Assembly (NCBI RefSeq): GCF_947172395.1
Contig: NC_069093.1
Span: 4,313,561-4,377,560 of the forward strand
Length of the DNA stretch: 64,000 nt
Source: Bicyclus anynana
Lineage: Eukaryota; Arthropoda; Insecta; Lepidoptera; Nymphalidae
Direction of reading: 5' to 3'
Position numbers and translations under genes: made by a program. Shown here one piece after another: positions 12,090 through 23,922 of the stretch. Every line of letters starts with the position of its first letter. The stretch's first letter is position 1. The notes below the pieces were generated by a model. That model was not told the DNA's origin. It did no database searches and saw only the letters and a program-made list of their open reading frames with translations.

Positions 12090-12570
12090 ACGTCAGCCTC
12101 CTCCTCCTTGCGTCGTATTCCTCATTTCTGAGGGTAACCAAACACAAGCTTGCTTCTTAACGATGTCGCGCCAAGTGTCGGCTTTTCGCGACTTGCAGTA
12201 CCTGGTGTACCTTGGTGTCGAGAATGGCGCGGGTTTGGTCTGACCAAAACATCGGGCTACGTCCTCGAGGTCTCTTTCCTTCCCATTTGTCAGTGAACAC
12301 TAGTTTCTCTAAGTTATCTCCTTCTCTCCTGGCAATGTGGCCGAAGTACTCGAGGATCCTCTGAAGACAGGTGGACACTCTCTTCGAGATGTTAAGTTGT
12401 TTTAGCACCAATTCATTCGTTCTATGTGCTTTCCACGGATTACGGAGCATTCTTATCCAGTACCATATCTCGAAAGCGTCTATGCGATGCCGATAAGCTG
12501 ATTTGATCGTCCAGATCTTAGCTGCGTAAGTAAATATGGGAAATATCAGTGCATGGACAAGACGCTTCTT
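12090..12570 (-). mobile_element. RTE-like LINE, C-terminal reverse transcriptase fragment
   Basis: Minus-strand reading: AYRHRIDAFEIWYWIRMLRN then PWKAHRTNELVLKQL, ILEYFGHIARREGDNLEKLV, WEGKRPRGRSPMFWSDQTRA. This C-terminal pattern (GHI-R ... GKRPRGR ... W) is typical of insect RTE-type endonuclease-reverse transcriptases. Only the tail is present; ends degraded. Confidence 0.78.
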
Positions 12571-13115
12571 TGTGTTTATAGTTTATATTGTATCATATAT
12601 CACATTCATATCAGCCTCTGACGATCAACTAATAAACTCATATGCCTGAAGCGCTAACAGCTCGATAAAACTGATCGTGAGTTGGTCGCGATGTACATGA
12701 CAGCATGCCGATCGCGCTGCAAGCATGTGAAATTACTTGATCGTCAGTTGCTGACATTAATGTGAACATTGGATCCAAGGCGAAGGCATCTTGAATAGCG
12801 TTCCTCAAGACTTCACGTGTTTGTTCGGTTAACAATGAACCATTTGAGAGCACACTCTATTGTTTGTAAACGGGAAGTTAGAGGAAACTTCTGACTCTCG
12901 AGAAGTTACAGCACTATATCTGGAAAAGATAAATTCAAAGCAATTGTGTCGTGTTTATTTCTTAAGCGAAATCTATTCTATTCGGTTAGATGCTTAAATT
13001 GGATTTTTCTTGCGAATATATTCTTGACTTGTGGGTATTTTTCGATTGTGAGTCATTGGATTACATGTTCATGTTTATTAAGAATGCGTTAGAATTAAAC
13101 TTATTAAATTCTAAA

Positions 13116-13488
13116 TCAATACTTATAATAAATCTGTAGAAAGGTCAATTATGTACATGAAATATATTTCCAAAATAACTATCAGGGGGTGATTAGTGAT
13201 CGATACTGATGCCAAAAATGCAATTAGTAAACTTTTTGTCTGTGTCTGTCTGTATGTTCGATAAAGTAATAAAAAGTAGGTAGGTACTCGGTGGATTTAA
13301 ACGAAACTTGGTACATTCTTCATACTCTCTTGGGTAGATTATAGTATACTTGTCATCACGCTACGATCAATAGGAACAGAGCAATGAAGGGAAAATGGGA
13401 GAAGTAACTTCATTTCACAGCGATACTACATATGTAAGGGCTCTATTAAAGAGGCCTAAGGGCGAACGAACTCGCGGGTGGACGCTAG
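13116..13488 (+). mobile_element. Non-autonomous Helitron, group 2
   Basis: 373 bp from TCAATACTTATAATAAATCT to GCGGGTGGACGCTAG. Very similar in sequence to the element at 9552 along its whole length, including TTAGTGATCGATACTGATGC. Confidence 0.83.
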
Positions 13489-13906
13489 TCTATAATATAA
13501 AAATGATTCTTGAATCTTCAGCGCAAAATCTCGAGAACGTGTGACGACTCTAAGTCTTACATACTTTAAAGATGTAATACAAATTATGCATACTTATTAA
13601 CTTAATAGGTGCTTAGAAAAAAAAAATAGATTTTCATCAAAATAAGCTCAGTACATGAGATTAATGATAAATCACTGGAAAAAATATTATTTGGAAATCT
13701 TTAATTTTTTCATTGGCAGATGAAGCCGAGAGCGTGTTTACTACTTTACTGGGATCATGCGGGCTGACGCCTGTGACGCTTTCAGTATGAATAGCTAGAG
13801 CAGCTGGCTGAATGCTTGATGTATTCTACCCGTGCTTTTCCATCGTATGATGGAAGCATAGTACGAAGTCGGTTGTTTGGGCGACCAGTAGGGACTTTTA
13901 TGGCAA

Positions 13907-14210
13907 ATGATGATGCAGCCAGGAGTGTCTTCTCATGAGGGAACTCCTTGATGCTTAAGAGCATATATGTGAACCTTTACATAGTTATTGAGTTCTAATG
14001 GCATATTATTTATACACAGGGCCGAGCGGCCTATGGTGTGAAATTTGACTTATGAGTCAAAATGATGATGCAGCCAGGAGTGTCTTCGCATGAAGGAACT
14101 CCTTAATGCTTAAGAGCATATATATGAAACTTTACATACTAATTACCTTCTGATGGCTTATTAATTATACACAGGGCCGAGCGGCCTATGGTGTGAAATC
14201 TTTTAGATTT
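13907..14210. repeat. Direct tandem duplication, period 155 bp, two units
   Basis: Units start at 13907 and 14062. Shared: ATGATGATGCAGCCAGGAGT, GCTTAAGAGCATATAT, ATACACAGGGCCGAGCGGCC, TATGGTGTGAAAT. A weaker pair of repeats follows (GCTAGGCCTGT at 14277 and 14342 with GCTTTGCTCTACTTG-like ends), so the array continues to about 14400. Confidence 0.8.
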
Positions 14211-14771
14211 CTTTCGAACGCATTACACTCTCTTGAGAGTAATGGATACTCTGAAAGTTAAGACTGCCAGCTAGAGGCTAGGCCTGTTACATTAGTTATA
14301 CAGTGATGCCTTGTTCTGCTTGACATAAAAATGATAGTGGAAGCTAGGCCTGTATTTATACGGTGTTTACAGTGTGCTTTGCTCTACTTGTCGTCTGACA
14401 ATCAGTTATCTTTCCACTATGTGGAACTCGCCCATTCACGCTTATATACCAATAAATTTATACCCTCACGAAAAGGGGGGTCCTGGTTCTTAAATAAACC
14501 TAATCTCACCAAATTCAGGGAGAGGACCACCGTCGTTGTGCGGGAGTTGGAGCCAATGACACCATCTTTTGTAAAAAAGATGCCACACCTCACTCGCTCA
14601 CCCAGTCTCACTCGCTCACCCAAGCACTATTACCTTCTGTGAGTTTGTTAGAACTACAGAACCAGCAATGAGAGTAATACTGACGTTCAGGGTAAACCTG
14701 AATGTTGTGTTGCCATTCGCTGTCAATGTGGTCTTATATGATTCACGAAGGCGTACTCAGCGTTCGTGTTT

Positions 14772-14852
14772 TTGATAAACCACGAAGAGTTCGTGTATTG
14801 ATATACCACGAAGAGTTCGTAAATTGATAAACACGAAGAGTTCGTGTATCAA
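14772..14852. repeat. Minisatellite, three units of about 26 bp
   Basis: Unit TTGATAAACCACGAAGAGTT plus CGTGTA, repeated with small changes; CACGAAGAGTTCGTG is itself partly palindromic. Confidence 0.8.
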
Positions 14853-15047
14853 TTATATTTTAAGGAATCCGTGATACGAGAACTGTTACCTCTGAGACTT
14901 TAAAAGTATTTGTGTTATTATGGACATAACGTTGATTAATGGGTTCTAATCAATAGACGATCACAAGCCAATTAAAATATTTTAACCTTTAGAAGATCAA
15001 CACTTGATAAAATGTATGTTTTATGCTCTTATATTTATATGAGGTAT

Positions 15048-15263
15048 TTTGAAACAGTTACAAACGGCTGAACCGATATCGCTAATTCTTTTTTTAGAAT
15101 ACTACTTGAAGTAGGAGGATGATTCTTACGGAGAGTTTTATGGTAGGGTAGGGTAGGGTATGGGTAGGTTGGGGGTAGGGTAGGGGTAGGATAGGGGTAG
15201 TGTAGGGTAGGGATAGGGAAGAAGTGCACATAAGTCAAAGCCTAGCTTGACCGGGTCCATTAG
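15048..15263 (+). mobile_element. Group 3 Helitron 3' part with TAGGG array
   Basis: TAGGG units at 15143-15218, then GAAGAAGTGCACATAAGTCA and TTGACCGGGTCC followed by TTAG, a mutated CTAG. Upstream part GGCTGAACCGATATCGCTAA is Helitron-like. 5' end uncertain. Confidence 0.65.
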
Positions 15264-16844
15264 TTTGTAATTATTTTACAGTATTTCTACTTAGTTATAA
15301 AGAGTGTTATGATAATAAGTAAAGTTGCAAAGTTAAAATTTTGAACATGAGAGTTTCAAATGCAGCAAAATCTCCGTATGAAAATACTATGTCACATAAT
15401 ATACTGTGAAAGTTTTTGTTTGTACTACTTTAAATAAGAAAGTATTACAACCAATCTTTTATAAATCCCTATAACTTATGTATGAATAGCATGTTTATTA
15501 AGCAGATGTTTATTTATGGGCATTGAATAAACAGGAAAAGTGCGAATAAAATATAGGGTTGTGTTTTTTCCTCTGCATAGAGTTATATAATTCAAAACCT
15601 TGAATACAAAAAAAAAACGACAGAACTTTCTCTAAGTAGTAATGGTTGATTATGAAACAAATGCATTTTATAAAACGAAAGAAGTGAGTTTTATATATGT
15701 CACCGTCAGATTGTAAAATACCTTAGTTTTTAATCTTACTCGTGATAATATTATAATCTACCGTCACATTGTAAACTGAAAATACTGATTACAAATTAAC
15801 GTGTTATTTTTCGGTATATTACAATCTATCGGAAGTGAAATCGTTAAATTGCAATCTTAAAACGTCATTTACCCCAAGTAAGCTCAAAAATGTAAATTAT
15901 CTTGCAAAGTACTAGGTACGTTTTGTTTATGAAGTACCTAAGTATGCGCCTCACTTGGTCACTTTGATGTTCTTTAATATCTACGAGTAATCCCAGAAAA
16001 GCTAAAGGTAACCTTATAACACCATAATAAAGCTAAAATGTAACATATTTTTATTTTCCTGACATCTGTAGACATGTGTGGTGCAAGGGGTTAATAAAAA
16101 CATCTCCCAAGTGTTCCGGGGGTAGTAAAATTTTAATGGCGGGCCCGATGTTAGTTTGTTATGTTCATAATTTTTTTCTATACACGTTCGAGGATTCCCT
16201 TGGAAGCTAACTGCTGTGACTTCTTTTTGTACAAGATGACCTTTTTGTTGTTGTACCAATTATTTTATTAACTTGGCCAGGCTTGGCTAAGAAAAAGGCC
16301 CAAAAATGGGCTTTAATTATTCATAACTTTAAACCAGGCTGTGTACTTATACAATAGGTATAATTAAATAAGTAAATATAATAAGTAGCTATATAAGTTT
16401 GAACGAAGTTCAGAATTCCCATTCTTAAAGATAATTTCTTTTCATTCTTTCGTCTACTATGCGTTTACGAATTTTGAAGTTCTTTAACAACATCTCAGGC
16501 TCAGGCTAATCGTGGCGCAGGGCTAAGTCGAATGGAAATATCCAGAGAAAAATCTCCAACCCGTTGGGCGGATATACTCAAAGCAGTATTCAGTTAAAAA
16601 GTTAGCTTATTACCCGTCACCATCAAATTTTCTATTAACCACTGTTAAAGTATATTGGAGTTCGCGCGACCTCGAAGTGTTCCAAACTCACAACTTTCAC
16701 TCCACCCTCGTCTAATGTTCAGCTGCGCGTAACACATAAACTGCTTACGGGTTACTTACAACTGTTATTCAATTTGCGTAGATACTCGATTTTAATTTGT
16801 TTTAATCTGTGTAATTACTTCTTCTTCTTCTCTTCTTCTTCTTC

Positions 16845-17240
16845 TTAAGGTGGCTCAGTTTCTTGAACTCGTCTGTATCCTTCGCGAGGCGAAATAATTG
16901 TGCGGCGCTCGCCGGTCCACTCTCTGATGTTTCTCAGCCAAGACTTCTTCCTGCGACCAACGCCTCTTCTACCAGCAACCTTTCCCATCAAGGTGAGCTG
17001 TAGAAGCTCGTATCTCTCGTGTCGTAGCACGTGCCCTAGATACGCGACTTTTCTCGTCTTGACGGTCTGCAAAAGTTCACGCTTCTGATTGACGCGTCGC
17101 AGAACTTCGGCATTCGTCACTTTGTGAGTCCAACTGATAGCCAGCATGCGTCTAAAAGCCCACATTTCGAACGCTTCTATACGTTTCCTGATGTCCTCTT
17201 TTACTGTCCAGGCTTCACATCCGTATAGAAGTATGGGCCA
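16845..17240 (-). mobile_element. RTE-like LINE, C-terminal reverse transcriptase fragment
   Basis: Minus strand: ILLYGCEAWTVKEDIRKRIE then AFEMWAFRRMLAISWTHKVT, AEVLRRVNQKRELLQTVKTR, AYLGHVLRHERYELLQLTLM, GRRGVGRRKKSWLRNIREW. Open for about 130 codons. A CTT repeat (16817-16848) lies at its 3' end. Confidence 0.82.
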
Positions 17241-18426
17241 GATGTAACGTGTAATTACAGGAACATGAAACTTAATACTTAAGCTAAGCCTGAAGGGTAC
17301 AGTGTGACACTTTGTAGGAACTGCTGGCCTATTCTCTAACTTTGAGTCACTGTAGTGGATATAGGTAGGTACACGCGAATTACTAACTTGCTATTAATTA
17401 GTGATTCTCAAGTCAAGTGACTTCTTAATCAGCATAATATATCATTGCTGACTGAAATTACTAACGAGCGTGTTTGATATTGTGATTTGCGTAATCAATG
17501 GGCTGTAATATGACCTTAACAAACCCAAAGGAAGTAACCTAAACCCACCAATGAGGTGAGTTGAAGCTCCAAATCTGCTCTCCTGTAGATCCAGCAGTAG
17601 GCTTATCTATAGCAATATTATAAAGACGAAAGATTTAATATATAAAAAGCAAAGATTGTCTGGATATTTGATTTTTAATATTTGAACTATAAACATAAAC
17701 GCACAAATAACAAAGATATTAGTAATTTTGTATGAACGCACATACAAATCTTACGATCATTACATTACCTACGACGTCATTAGTTCGTGCCATTTTGTAT
17801 GGGGCGTTTTTCAGGGTTTCGCGGCAGCACCGCAAATCTGACTCTTTAAATCCTTGTATCTCCGAAAGTAATGATCGCAGATACCCTGTTCCTTTTACAA
17901 AATTGCTTTAGTAATAGCATACTCTTAATTTATTTACAATTTAAAAAAAACTGTCATCATCCCTATTTAATTGAGAGTTTGCATTGAGTAGGCTCCAAAA
18001 CTATTAACCAATTTGAAAAATTCTTTCACAATTGGGATAGTGTAAAATCTTTTACCACAAAAACATCACTGGATATTGTTGGTAGTGCCCAAAAAATAAT
18101 GTGCGAGATAAGTACCATTATCACTTACTATCATATGCGCTAGACGAAGTAATACACTACATCCTAAATGAATAAAGTATCTCTGTTTCTATCCGCTATC
18201 AATCTTGTTAGCAAATTGAATTGATAGAATACATTCGTCCATGCTATACTCTAAGGACCATCGGGATTTCAACCCGAACTCCCCCTTTAGGAGATGTAAC
18301 GAAATAATAGCAAATTCTTTTCGAACATTGTTTAGTATACCTTCCGGAACTTCCGAACCAATTCTAATCAAAATGAGTTTATTAGCTCCTTCTATCTTAT
18401 TTTACTGGTAGGTCAAATATTTTAGA

Positions 18427-18625
18427 CTATCTGACGCTGGGCGGTTTCACCCGCGTGGTTCTCGTTCCCGTAGGAGTATGGCAATAATATATAGCCTATA
18501 GCCTTCCTCAATAAATGGGCTATCTAACAATGAAAGAATTTTTCAAATCGGACCAGTAGTTACTGAGATCAGCGCGTTCAATCAAACAAACAAACAAACT
18601 TTTCAGCTTTATATATTAGTATAGA
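18427..18625 (-). mobile_element. Non-autonomous Helitron, group 1
   Basis: Reverse complement of the group 1 Helitron: GACGCTGGGCGGTTTCACCC at the 3' end (terminal CTAG mutated) and ATATTAGTATAGA at the 5' end. Shared core includes AAATCGGACCAGTAGTTACT and the CAAACAAACAAAC run. Confidence 0.8.
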
Positions 18626-18861
18626 TTAGATAAGTAATTAGGTACATTTCCGTATATACCTACTATTTGATATACGAATAAAATATGTAATTAGTACCTA
18701 ATGCAGATTTTCCTGGAATCCTTACTAATATTGCAAATGAAATACCTATGCTGCGCAGTTCATTTGAGTTTAAATTCGTATGTAGGAAAAGCCTAACCTA
18801 TAGCTTTCCTCATTTAATTGGTTATCCATTTATTCCACGCAATGCTTTCTGATTTGATTTA

Positions 18862-18974
18862 GAGTAGGGGTACGGTGAAGGTCGTGTAGGGGTAGGGTAG
18901 GGCAGTAGGATAGGATAGGGTAGGGTAGAAAAGAAGTACACATAAGTCAAAGAGAAGCAGGGCCGGGTCCGGTA
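18862..18974 (+). mobile_element. Group 3 Helitron 3' fragment with TAGGG array
   Basis: TAGGG array, then AAGAAGTACACATAAGTCAA and GGGCCGGGTCCGGTAG (CTAG mutated). Confidence 0.6.
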
Positions 18975-19019
18975 GTAGCTTATAATAATTAAGATGATTT
19001 TTTGTTAAGTAACGCCTTA

Positions 19020-19130
19020 CCTTACCTTATCAGCCGATATACGTCTACTGCTGGACATAGGCCTCTTGCATGGACCTCCAAGCACAACGATCTCGAGCCG
19101 CCAGCATCCAGCGGCTCCGGGGCAGGCAGC
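19020..19130 (-). mobile_element. RTE-like LINE 3' terminal piece
   Basis: TATCAGCCGATATACGTCTA, TGCTGGACATAGGCCTCTTG and CAAGCACAACGATCTCGAGC match the other copies; it stops at the GC-rich block at 19131. Confidence 0.68.
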
Positions 19131-19385
19131 GGCAGCGGGGTGTAAGGGGGAGGCTAGTACCAGTCAGCCTCCCCGACTGCCAACCTCACCTGCTCGTGGT
19201 GCACCCAGCAGATTGACCGACGAGGCTCTGACGACCGACTAATGGCGGTATAACCATTCCGATTCGGCTAGACTTCACAAGTACCACAGCGGGCGGGCAC
19301 CAGCGACACTGATGCGAGAATGTAGGACTGCGAATGACCAACCCGCATGCCCAGCGTGGTCATTTATGGGCATTACCTTGCAATG
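19131..19385. other. GC-rich block of unknown origin, probably a retroelement remnant
   Basis: About 255 bp clearly richer in G and C than the AT-rich surroundings (CGGCAGCGGGGTGTAAGGGG, GCTCGTGGTGCACCCAGCAG, CAGCGGGCGGGCACCAGCG). No open frame of use. It starts exactly where an RTE-like LINE tail stops, so I suspect a LINE untranslated region. Not identified. Confidence 0.4.
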
Positions 19386-20157
19386 AATAGTACAACACAA
19401 GTAACGCCTGCTTCTATTAAAATCTTCTTTAGGCTTTCACGGATTTTCTAAAGAAAACAATAAAAATTTGCTTATATATAAACGTTGGCAGGGGTACAGA
19501 CAAAAGACTTAGAGAGTCCGAAATGAAAAGCAAAATAAAGTAACATAATATGTAAACAGTAGAATTAAACTTGTCTATGCTTATCCTACTTGCTTATTCA
19601 TAGCATGTTTCATCAAACAAAATGTCTAGATTTACTCCACAATTTAAATATAAACTCAGAGAAATACTGTATCTAACGGAAAAATAGTCATTGTACTTAG
19701 TTCTATTTATCTAAGCGAGGTTTCCAGGGAAAATAGTAAAATTTCTTTTTCAGTACAAAGAGGTCAGAAATGTACAATGACTTTTTAGTGAAAGGATTGG
19801 AAAAAGTAATGTTATGTCTTTTTTACTTGCATCACAAAGATAGCAACGGGGGATTGTGGTTTATTTGAAATTGTTTGTCGAGCTTGGACGTCGTAGAAAT
19901 AAATTAAATTCTACTACTAATTAAAATAATTTTTAATTAAAGCAAACTTGACTCTAAGATGTGTTTTAACTTTTAGTTTTTGGTGTTAACTACATTCCTC
20001 GGGGCCTTATTATTTATTCAAAATATATTCAATGCTCAAAATGTTGATGTGATATTCATGGCAAGTCGGACAAAATTATGAACGTAGCAAAACATGGTGA
20101 TTTTTTTTCGTTTTTTATTCTTTACTAGTTAGAGTTGACTGCTATCTCACCTTATGG

Positions 20158-20436
20158 ACGACCTCCGTATTGCAGTGGTATGCGCGGTGGATTTACAAGA
20201 CTGAGGTCCTGGGTTCGATTCCCGACTGGGCTGATTGAGGTTTTCTTAATTGGTCCAGGTCTGGCTGGTGGGAGGCTTTGGCCGTGGCTAGTTACCACCC
20301 TACCGACAAAGACGTACCGCCAAGTGATTTAGCGTTCCGGTACGATGCCGTGTAGAAACCGAAAGGGATGTGGATTTTTATCCTATGCCTAACAAATTAA
20401 CCCGCTTCCGTCTTAGATTGCATCATAAATAAAGAT
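20158..20436 (+). mobile_element. SINE A, near full length
   Basis: Head ACGACCTCCGTATTGCAGTGG with B-box-like GGTTCGATTCC (20212-20222), so derived from a tRNA gene. Body as in the other copies. It is preceded at 20101-20155 by a small reverse-strand fragment of the same SINE 3' end and followed by TTCT repeats (20431-20475). Confidence 0.8.
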
Positions 20437-20815
20437 CTTTTCTTTTCTTTCTTCTTTCTTCTTTCTTTCTTTCATCATCACTTACCATCATTGATTGACA
20501 ATGGGCCCACTTCAGGAGTATACACTTTCAAACAAAAAAAAAACAAAATTGCTTAAGAAATGACGAAGTTCTGAGGTAACAAACATAAAAAAAACATACG
20601 CGTCGAATTGAAGTCCTCCTTTTTTTGAAGTAAGTTAAAAATGTAATTTTATCGGCTACCATAAAAACTATTTTAAGAATCTCAATTACTTACTTCTAAG
20701 ATTTTTGCAGACCTTTGTTATGTTTTCAAAAATTGCGTCTCGAAACGAATGAAATTTTCTTCTCTTGTTTATACTTGAATTCTTCCATGATAGTAGAAAA
20801 GATGCATTTTTTAGT

Positions 20816-21052
20816 CGTCGTCATCAACCCATATTCGGCTCACTGCTGAGCTCGAGTCTCCTCTCAGAATGAGAGGGGTAAGGCCAATAGTCCACCACGC
20901 TGGCCCAATGCGGATTGGCAGACTTCACACACGCAGAGAATTAAGAAAATTATAGGTTTCCTCGCAATGTTTTCTTTCACCAATTGAGACACGTGATATT
21001 TAATTTCATAAAATGCACACAACTAAAAAGTTGGAGGTGCATGCCCAGCATT
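20816..21052 (-). mobile_element. SINE B, 5'-truncated
   Basis: CATCAACCCATATTCGGCTC to GTTGGAGGTGCATGCCCAG. Confidence 0.8.
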
Positions 21053-21374
21053 TTTTTGTATACCTAGATATTTTCCAATTGAAATTTTGTAGAACAACTT
21101 CTGCACCAAATGAAACTTCTAATACATCACAAACGGCAAACACAAACACAGTATTAAACAACATCTAGATTCTAGACTCAACTTCACCAAAGTTTAATTT
21201 GCCGAGTTAGTCACGATTAAGGCTGTTGAAGCTATTATTTAAACAGTTAGTGAGTTAACTTCTCTGTTCAAACAAACTGAGAGTAGGCGTTGTTCTCAAC
21301 TAAAGGTTAAAGCTATTTTACTTTTAAAAATACATTTTTTTACCTCAAAAAATCTTTTCATAACTAGTAAAATT

Positions 21375-21475
21375 CGTTCACCGATAGAAAGCTACGTTAT
21401 TTGCGAGTGTCATAGGCTATGTTTTTACTCCGTGTTCCTACGGAACTATGTGGGTGAAACCGCTTAGCAATTTTT
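21375..21475 (+). mobile_element. Helitron 3' fragment
   Basis: Contains TAGGCTATG ... TTCCTACGGAACTATGTGGG followed by GTGAAACCGC, a diverged 3' part of group 1-like elements. Boundaries approximate. Confidence 0.45.
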
Positions 21476-21650
21476 TAGCGGATTTTTTTCGCATTTTAGA
21501 AATTTTGTATTATTTCCGAAACTATATGACTAATTAACATACTGTAAAAGGTAAATCTTATCTCTACAATATCTTCTTGATCATTAAGTAAATGATTTTG
21601 ATAAGAATTTAAGTTTACTTGTGTAAATAATGACGTAAACCTTAGTATTT

Positions 21651-21876
21651 TGGCTGGTGGGAGGCTTCGGCCGTGGCTAGTTACCACCCTACCGGCAAAG
21701 ACGTACCGCCAAGCGATTTAGCGTTCCGGTACGATGCCGTGTAGAAACCGAAAGGAGTGTGGATTTTCATCCTCCTCCTAACAAGTTAGCCCGATTCCAT
21801 CTTAGACTACACTTACCATTAGGTGAGATTGTAGTCAAGGGCTAACTTGTAAAGAATAAAAAAAAAAAAAAAAGTA
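21651..21876 (+). mobile_element. SINE A, 5'-truncated
   Basis: Starts at GGCTGGTGGGAGGCTTCGG and runs to the 3' end TAGTCAAGGGCTAACTTGTA with an A-rich tail. Confidence 0.8.
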
Positions 21877-22104
21877 TAAGTTTTAAATAATTTATTGAAG
21901 TACAAAAGGTACTATCTGCTAAAATATAGAAGATAAATATATGCTGTCGCGACATTTTTTGTAGAAAATGATGTGTTCTGCAAAGTACATTATGTTATTC
22001 TAACATCAATAGTTTTTGCAGCGCACGCCATGTAACAAAATTTTTGTACAAGTTGGGTTACATTATTGGAATTTCAGGAAGGATCCCTAATTTTTTTGAA
22101 AATA

Positions 22105-22248
22105 AAATATAGCCTATAGCCTTCCTCGCAAAATAGGCTATCTATCACTGAAAGTATTTTTCAACTGGGACCAGTAGTTCCTGAGATTAGCGCGTTCAAT
22201 CAAACAAAAAAACGAACAAACTCTTCACTTTTATAATATTAGTATAGA
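22105..22248 (-). mobile_element. Group 1 Helitron, 3'-truncated
   Basis: Reverse-strand copy ending AATATTAGTATAGA; the CTAG side is missing. Core matches the copy at 54504 (GGACCAGTAGTTCCTGAGAT). Confidence 0.75.
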
Positions 22249-22324
22249 TATCGATATAAATATATCGGACCCTTATTTCATGTACTTTACCGACAAACAC
22301 GAGATTAATATTATTTATGTTTGA

Positions 22325-22560
22325 CTAGCGGACGCCCGCGACTTCGTCCGCGTGAAATTCGATGTAAACTTTCAACTAACCCTAACTAACTCTACCCCTA
22401 CCCTACCCTACCCCTACCTCTTCCTGAATTTTCTTTGCTATAAACCTCACGGAGCCCGAGACCTTTCCAACGAATGCAAAACCGTGGAAATCTGTTCGTG
22501 CGTTCTGGAGTTATATAGCGTCAGGAAGGAAAACCCGACTTATTTTTTTATGTTTGATAT
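22325..22560 (-). mobile_element. Non-autonomous Helitron with short TACCC array
   Basis: CTAG at 22325-22328 followed by GCGGACGCCCGCGACTTCG, then a short run of TACCC units at 22393-22420, then AAAACCCGACTT at the 5' side, which is the complement of the AAGTCGGGTTT of the group 3 start. Combines the hairpin of group 2 with the head of group 3. Confidence 0.7.
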
Positions 22561-22684
22561 GTGTCAACTACCCTGTTAACAATATCGTCCTATATAATAT
22601 AATACATTACACATTGATATCAAGTGTAATATTTTTTTTTATTTTAGAATTTAAACTATCGTGAGTGTTATTCATATAATTTGG

Positions 22685-22859
22685 TTATGAAACACGGCTA
22701 AAACTCACGTGATATTAGGTCGGAGTATGCCCGACTAGTTTCGAACCCATACGGGGCCCTTAGTCATGAGCTGGTTCTTGCATCGCGGCACGATCCAAAC
22801 TGAAACTAGTCGGGCATACTCCGACCTAATATCATGTGAGTTTTAGCCGTGTTTCATAA
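22685..22859. mobile_element. Palindromic MITE with about 58-bp inverted repeats
   Basis: 175 bp. Left arm TTATGAAACACGGCTAAAAC then TCACGTGATATTAGGTCGG then AGTATGCCCGACTAGTTTC; the right arm is the complement with a single clear mismatch (CATGTGAG against CTCACGTG). Central 60 bp contain CGGGGCCCTTAGTCATGAG. No TSD identified. Confidence 0.75.
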
Positions 22860-23448
22860 TCAAGTGTGTATACTCGATATAGAACCTGTAAATTAAGTCA
22901 CTAAAGTCAAATCTTGATACGTGTACATCATATTAAGTAAGTGTAATACTATCTACGAGTATACCCTACATAGAACATGTTATTTAAGTCACTAAATTCA
23001 TGTCTTCATACATAAGTATACATGATAATATGTACAAAGTACATACAACTTCCTCGAAGTTATGTTTGTTAAGTCAACTTAGAAGAACATGTGTTAGCAA
23101 GTCTAAAATAAACTTGGAGCGGGTCAAAGACAAAGAGTTCATACATTCTACGTAAAGTGCTTGCAATAAATGTGAATTGTAAATTCAAACAACCCATTAC
23201 ACTTGTGCGTATACAATGGGTACATTATCTACTTTGGTCTATCTATTCTATACTGGGCTGTAAAAAATCCAACTGTCTATAGTAGTGTCAAAAGTTAAGG
23301 GGGTGGACTTAAATGGTAAGGTTTTACGTTCGATGCTTATATTATGTTGAATTATTGTAATAATTTCTGAATTCTATTTTTATTGATTAAGAGCCTGTGA
23401 TGGCCAGAACATACTCAGTTTATATAAAAAAAAAATTACAAATAATAT

Positions 23449-23783
23449 AACCGTCTTCAAAATCAGAAAAAAAACTAAAAAAAAATAATAATAAAGAAAC
23501 ATACATACAGCTGAACGTAGAACCTCTTCCTTTTTGGATCACTTTGAAAGCGGTGCCATTGTGTGCATTTACTCAAACCGTTTAAATCATAGTTTTAGGA
23601 TTTTCAGACAGTTCTTTCCCGTGGGTCTTTCAGAAACGCCTTTAATTGATACGCCACTGGCTTGGCACCGCCTTCAAAGTGATGTGAAGGTAGCACATAC
23701 GATGTTTAATTTAGGTAGAAGAAGAAGAAGAATTTAAGTAGAAAGTAGATTCCGCTGTTTAATTTTTTTTTTTGAAGTCGGTT
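23449..23783. mobile_element. MITE M2 with TIR AACCGACTTCAA, copy 1
   Basis: Left AACCGTCTTCAA, right TTGAAGTCGGTT, about 335 bp. Interior shares CTTGGCACCGCCTTC and GTAGCACATA with the copy at 62385. A GAAGAA run lies near the right end. Confidence 0.7.
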
Positions 23784-23847
23784 ATATTTTTTTTTATGAG
23801 GATGTTCAAAGTGTAGATTAAATGTAACTAATTTTTGGTTTAACACT

Positions 23848-23922
23848 AAGGGGGCCCTTGTAGTCCAAGGGCCCCGTAACATTGATATGGCTAATACTGC
23901 AGTAGCCTCTGACACCACAGTC
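23848..23922. mobile_element. End fragment related to the MITE at 2781
   Basis: AAGGGGGCCCTTGTAGTCC, GGGCCCCGTAACATTGATAT and GCAGTAGCCTCTGACACC resemble the right end of 2781-3362. Confidence 0.5.

Larger units (their letters stand above)
9437..18426. other. Repeat-rich DNA without recognised exon
   Basis: Helitrons, LINE tails and tandem repeats are listed separately. No feature seen in 9915-10330, 10735-11190, 11815-12085, 12575-13110, 13490-13905, 14400-14770, 14860-15045, 15265-16810 and 17245-18425. The minus-strand frame at 12638-12853 (71 codons) and the + frame at 14331-14642 are open but unrecognised and unsupported by splice sites. Confidence 0.6.
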
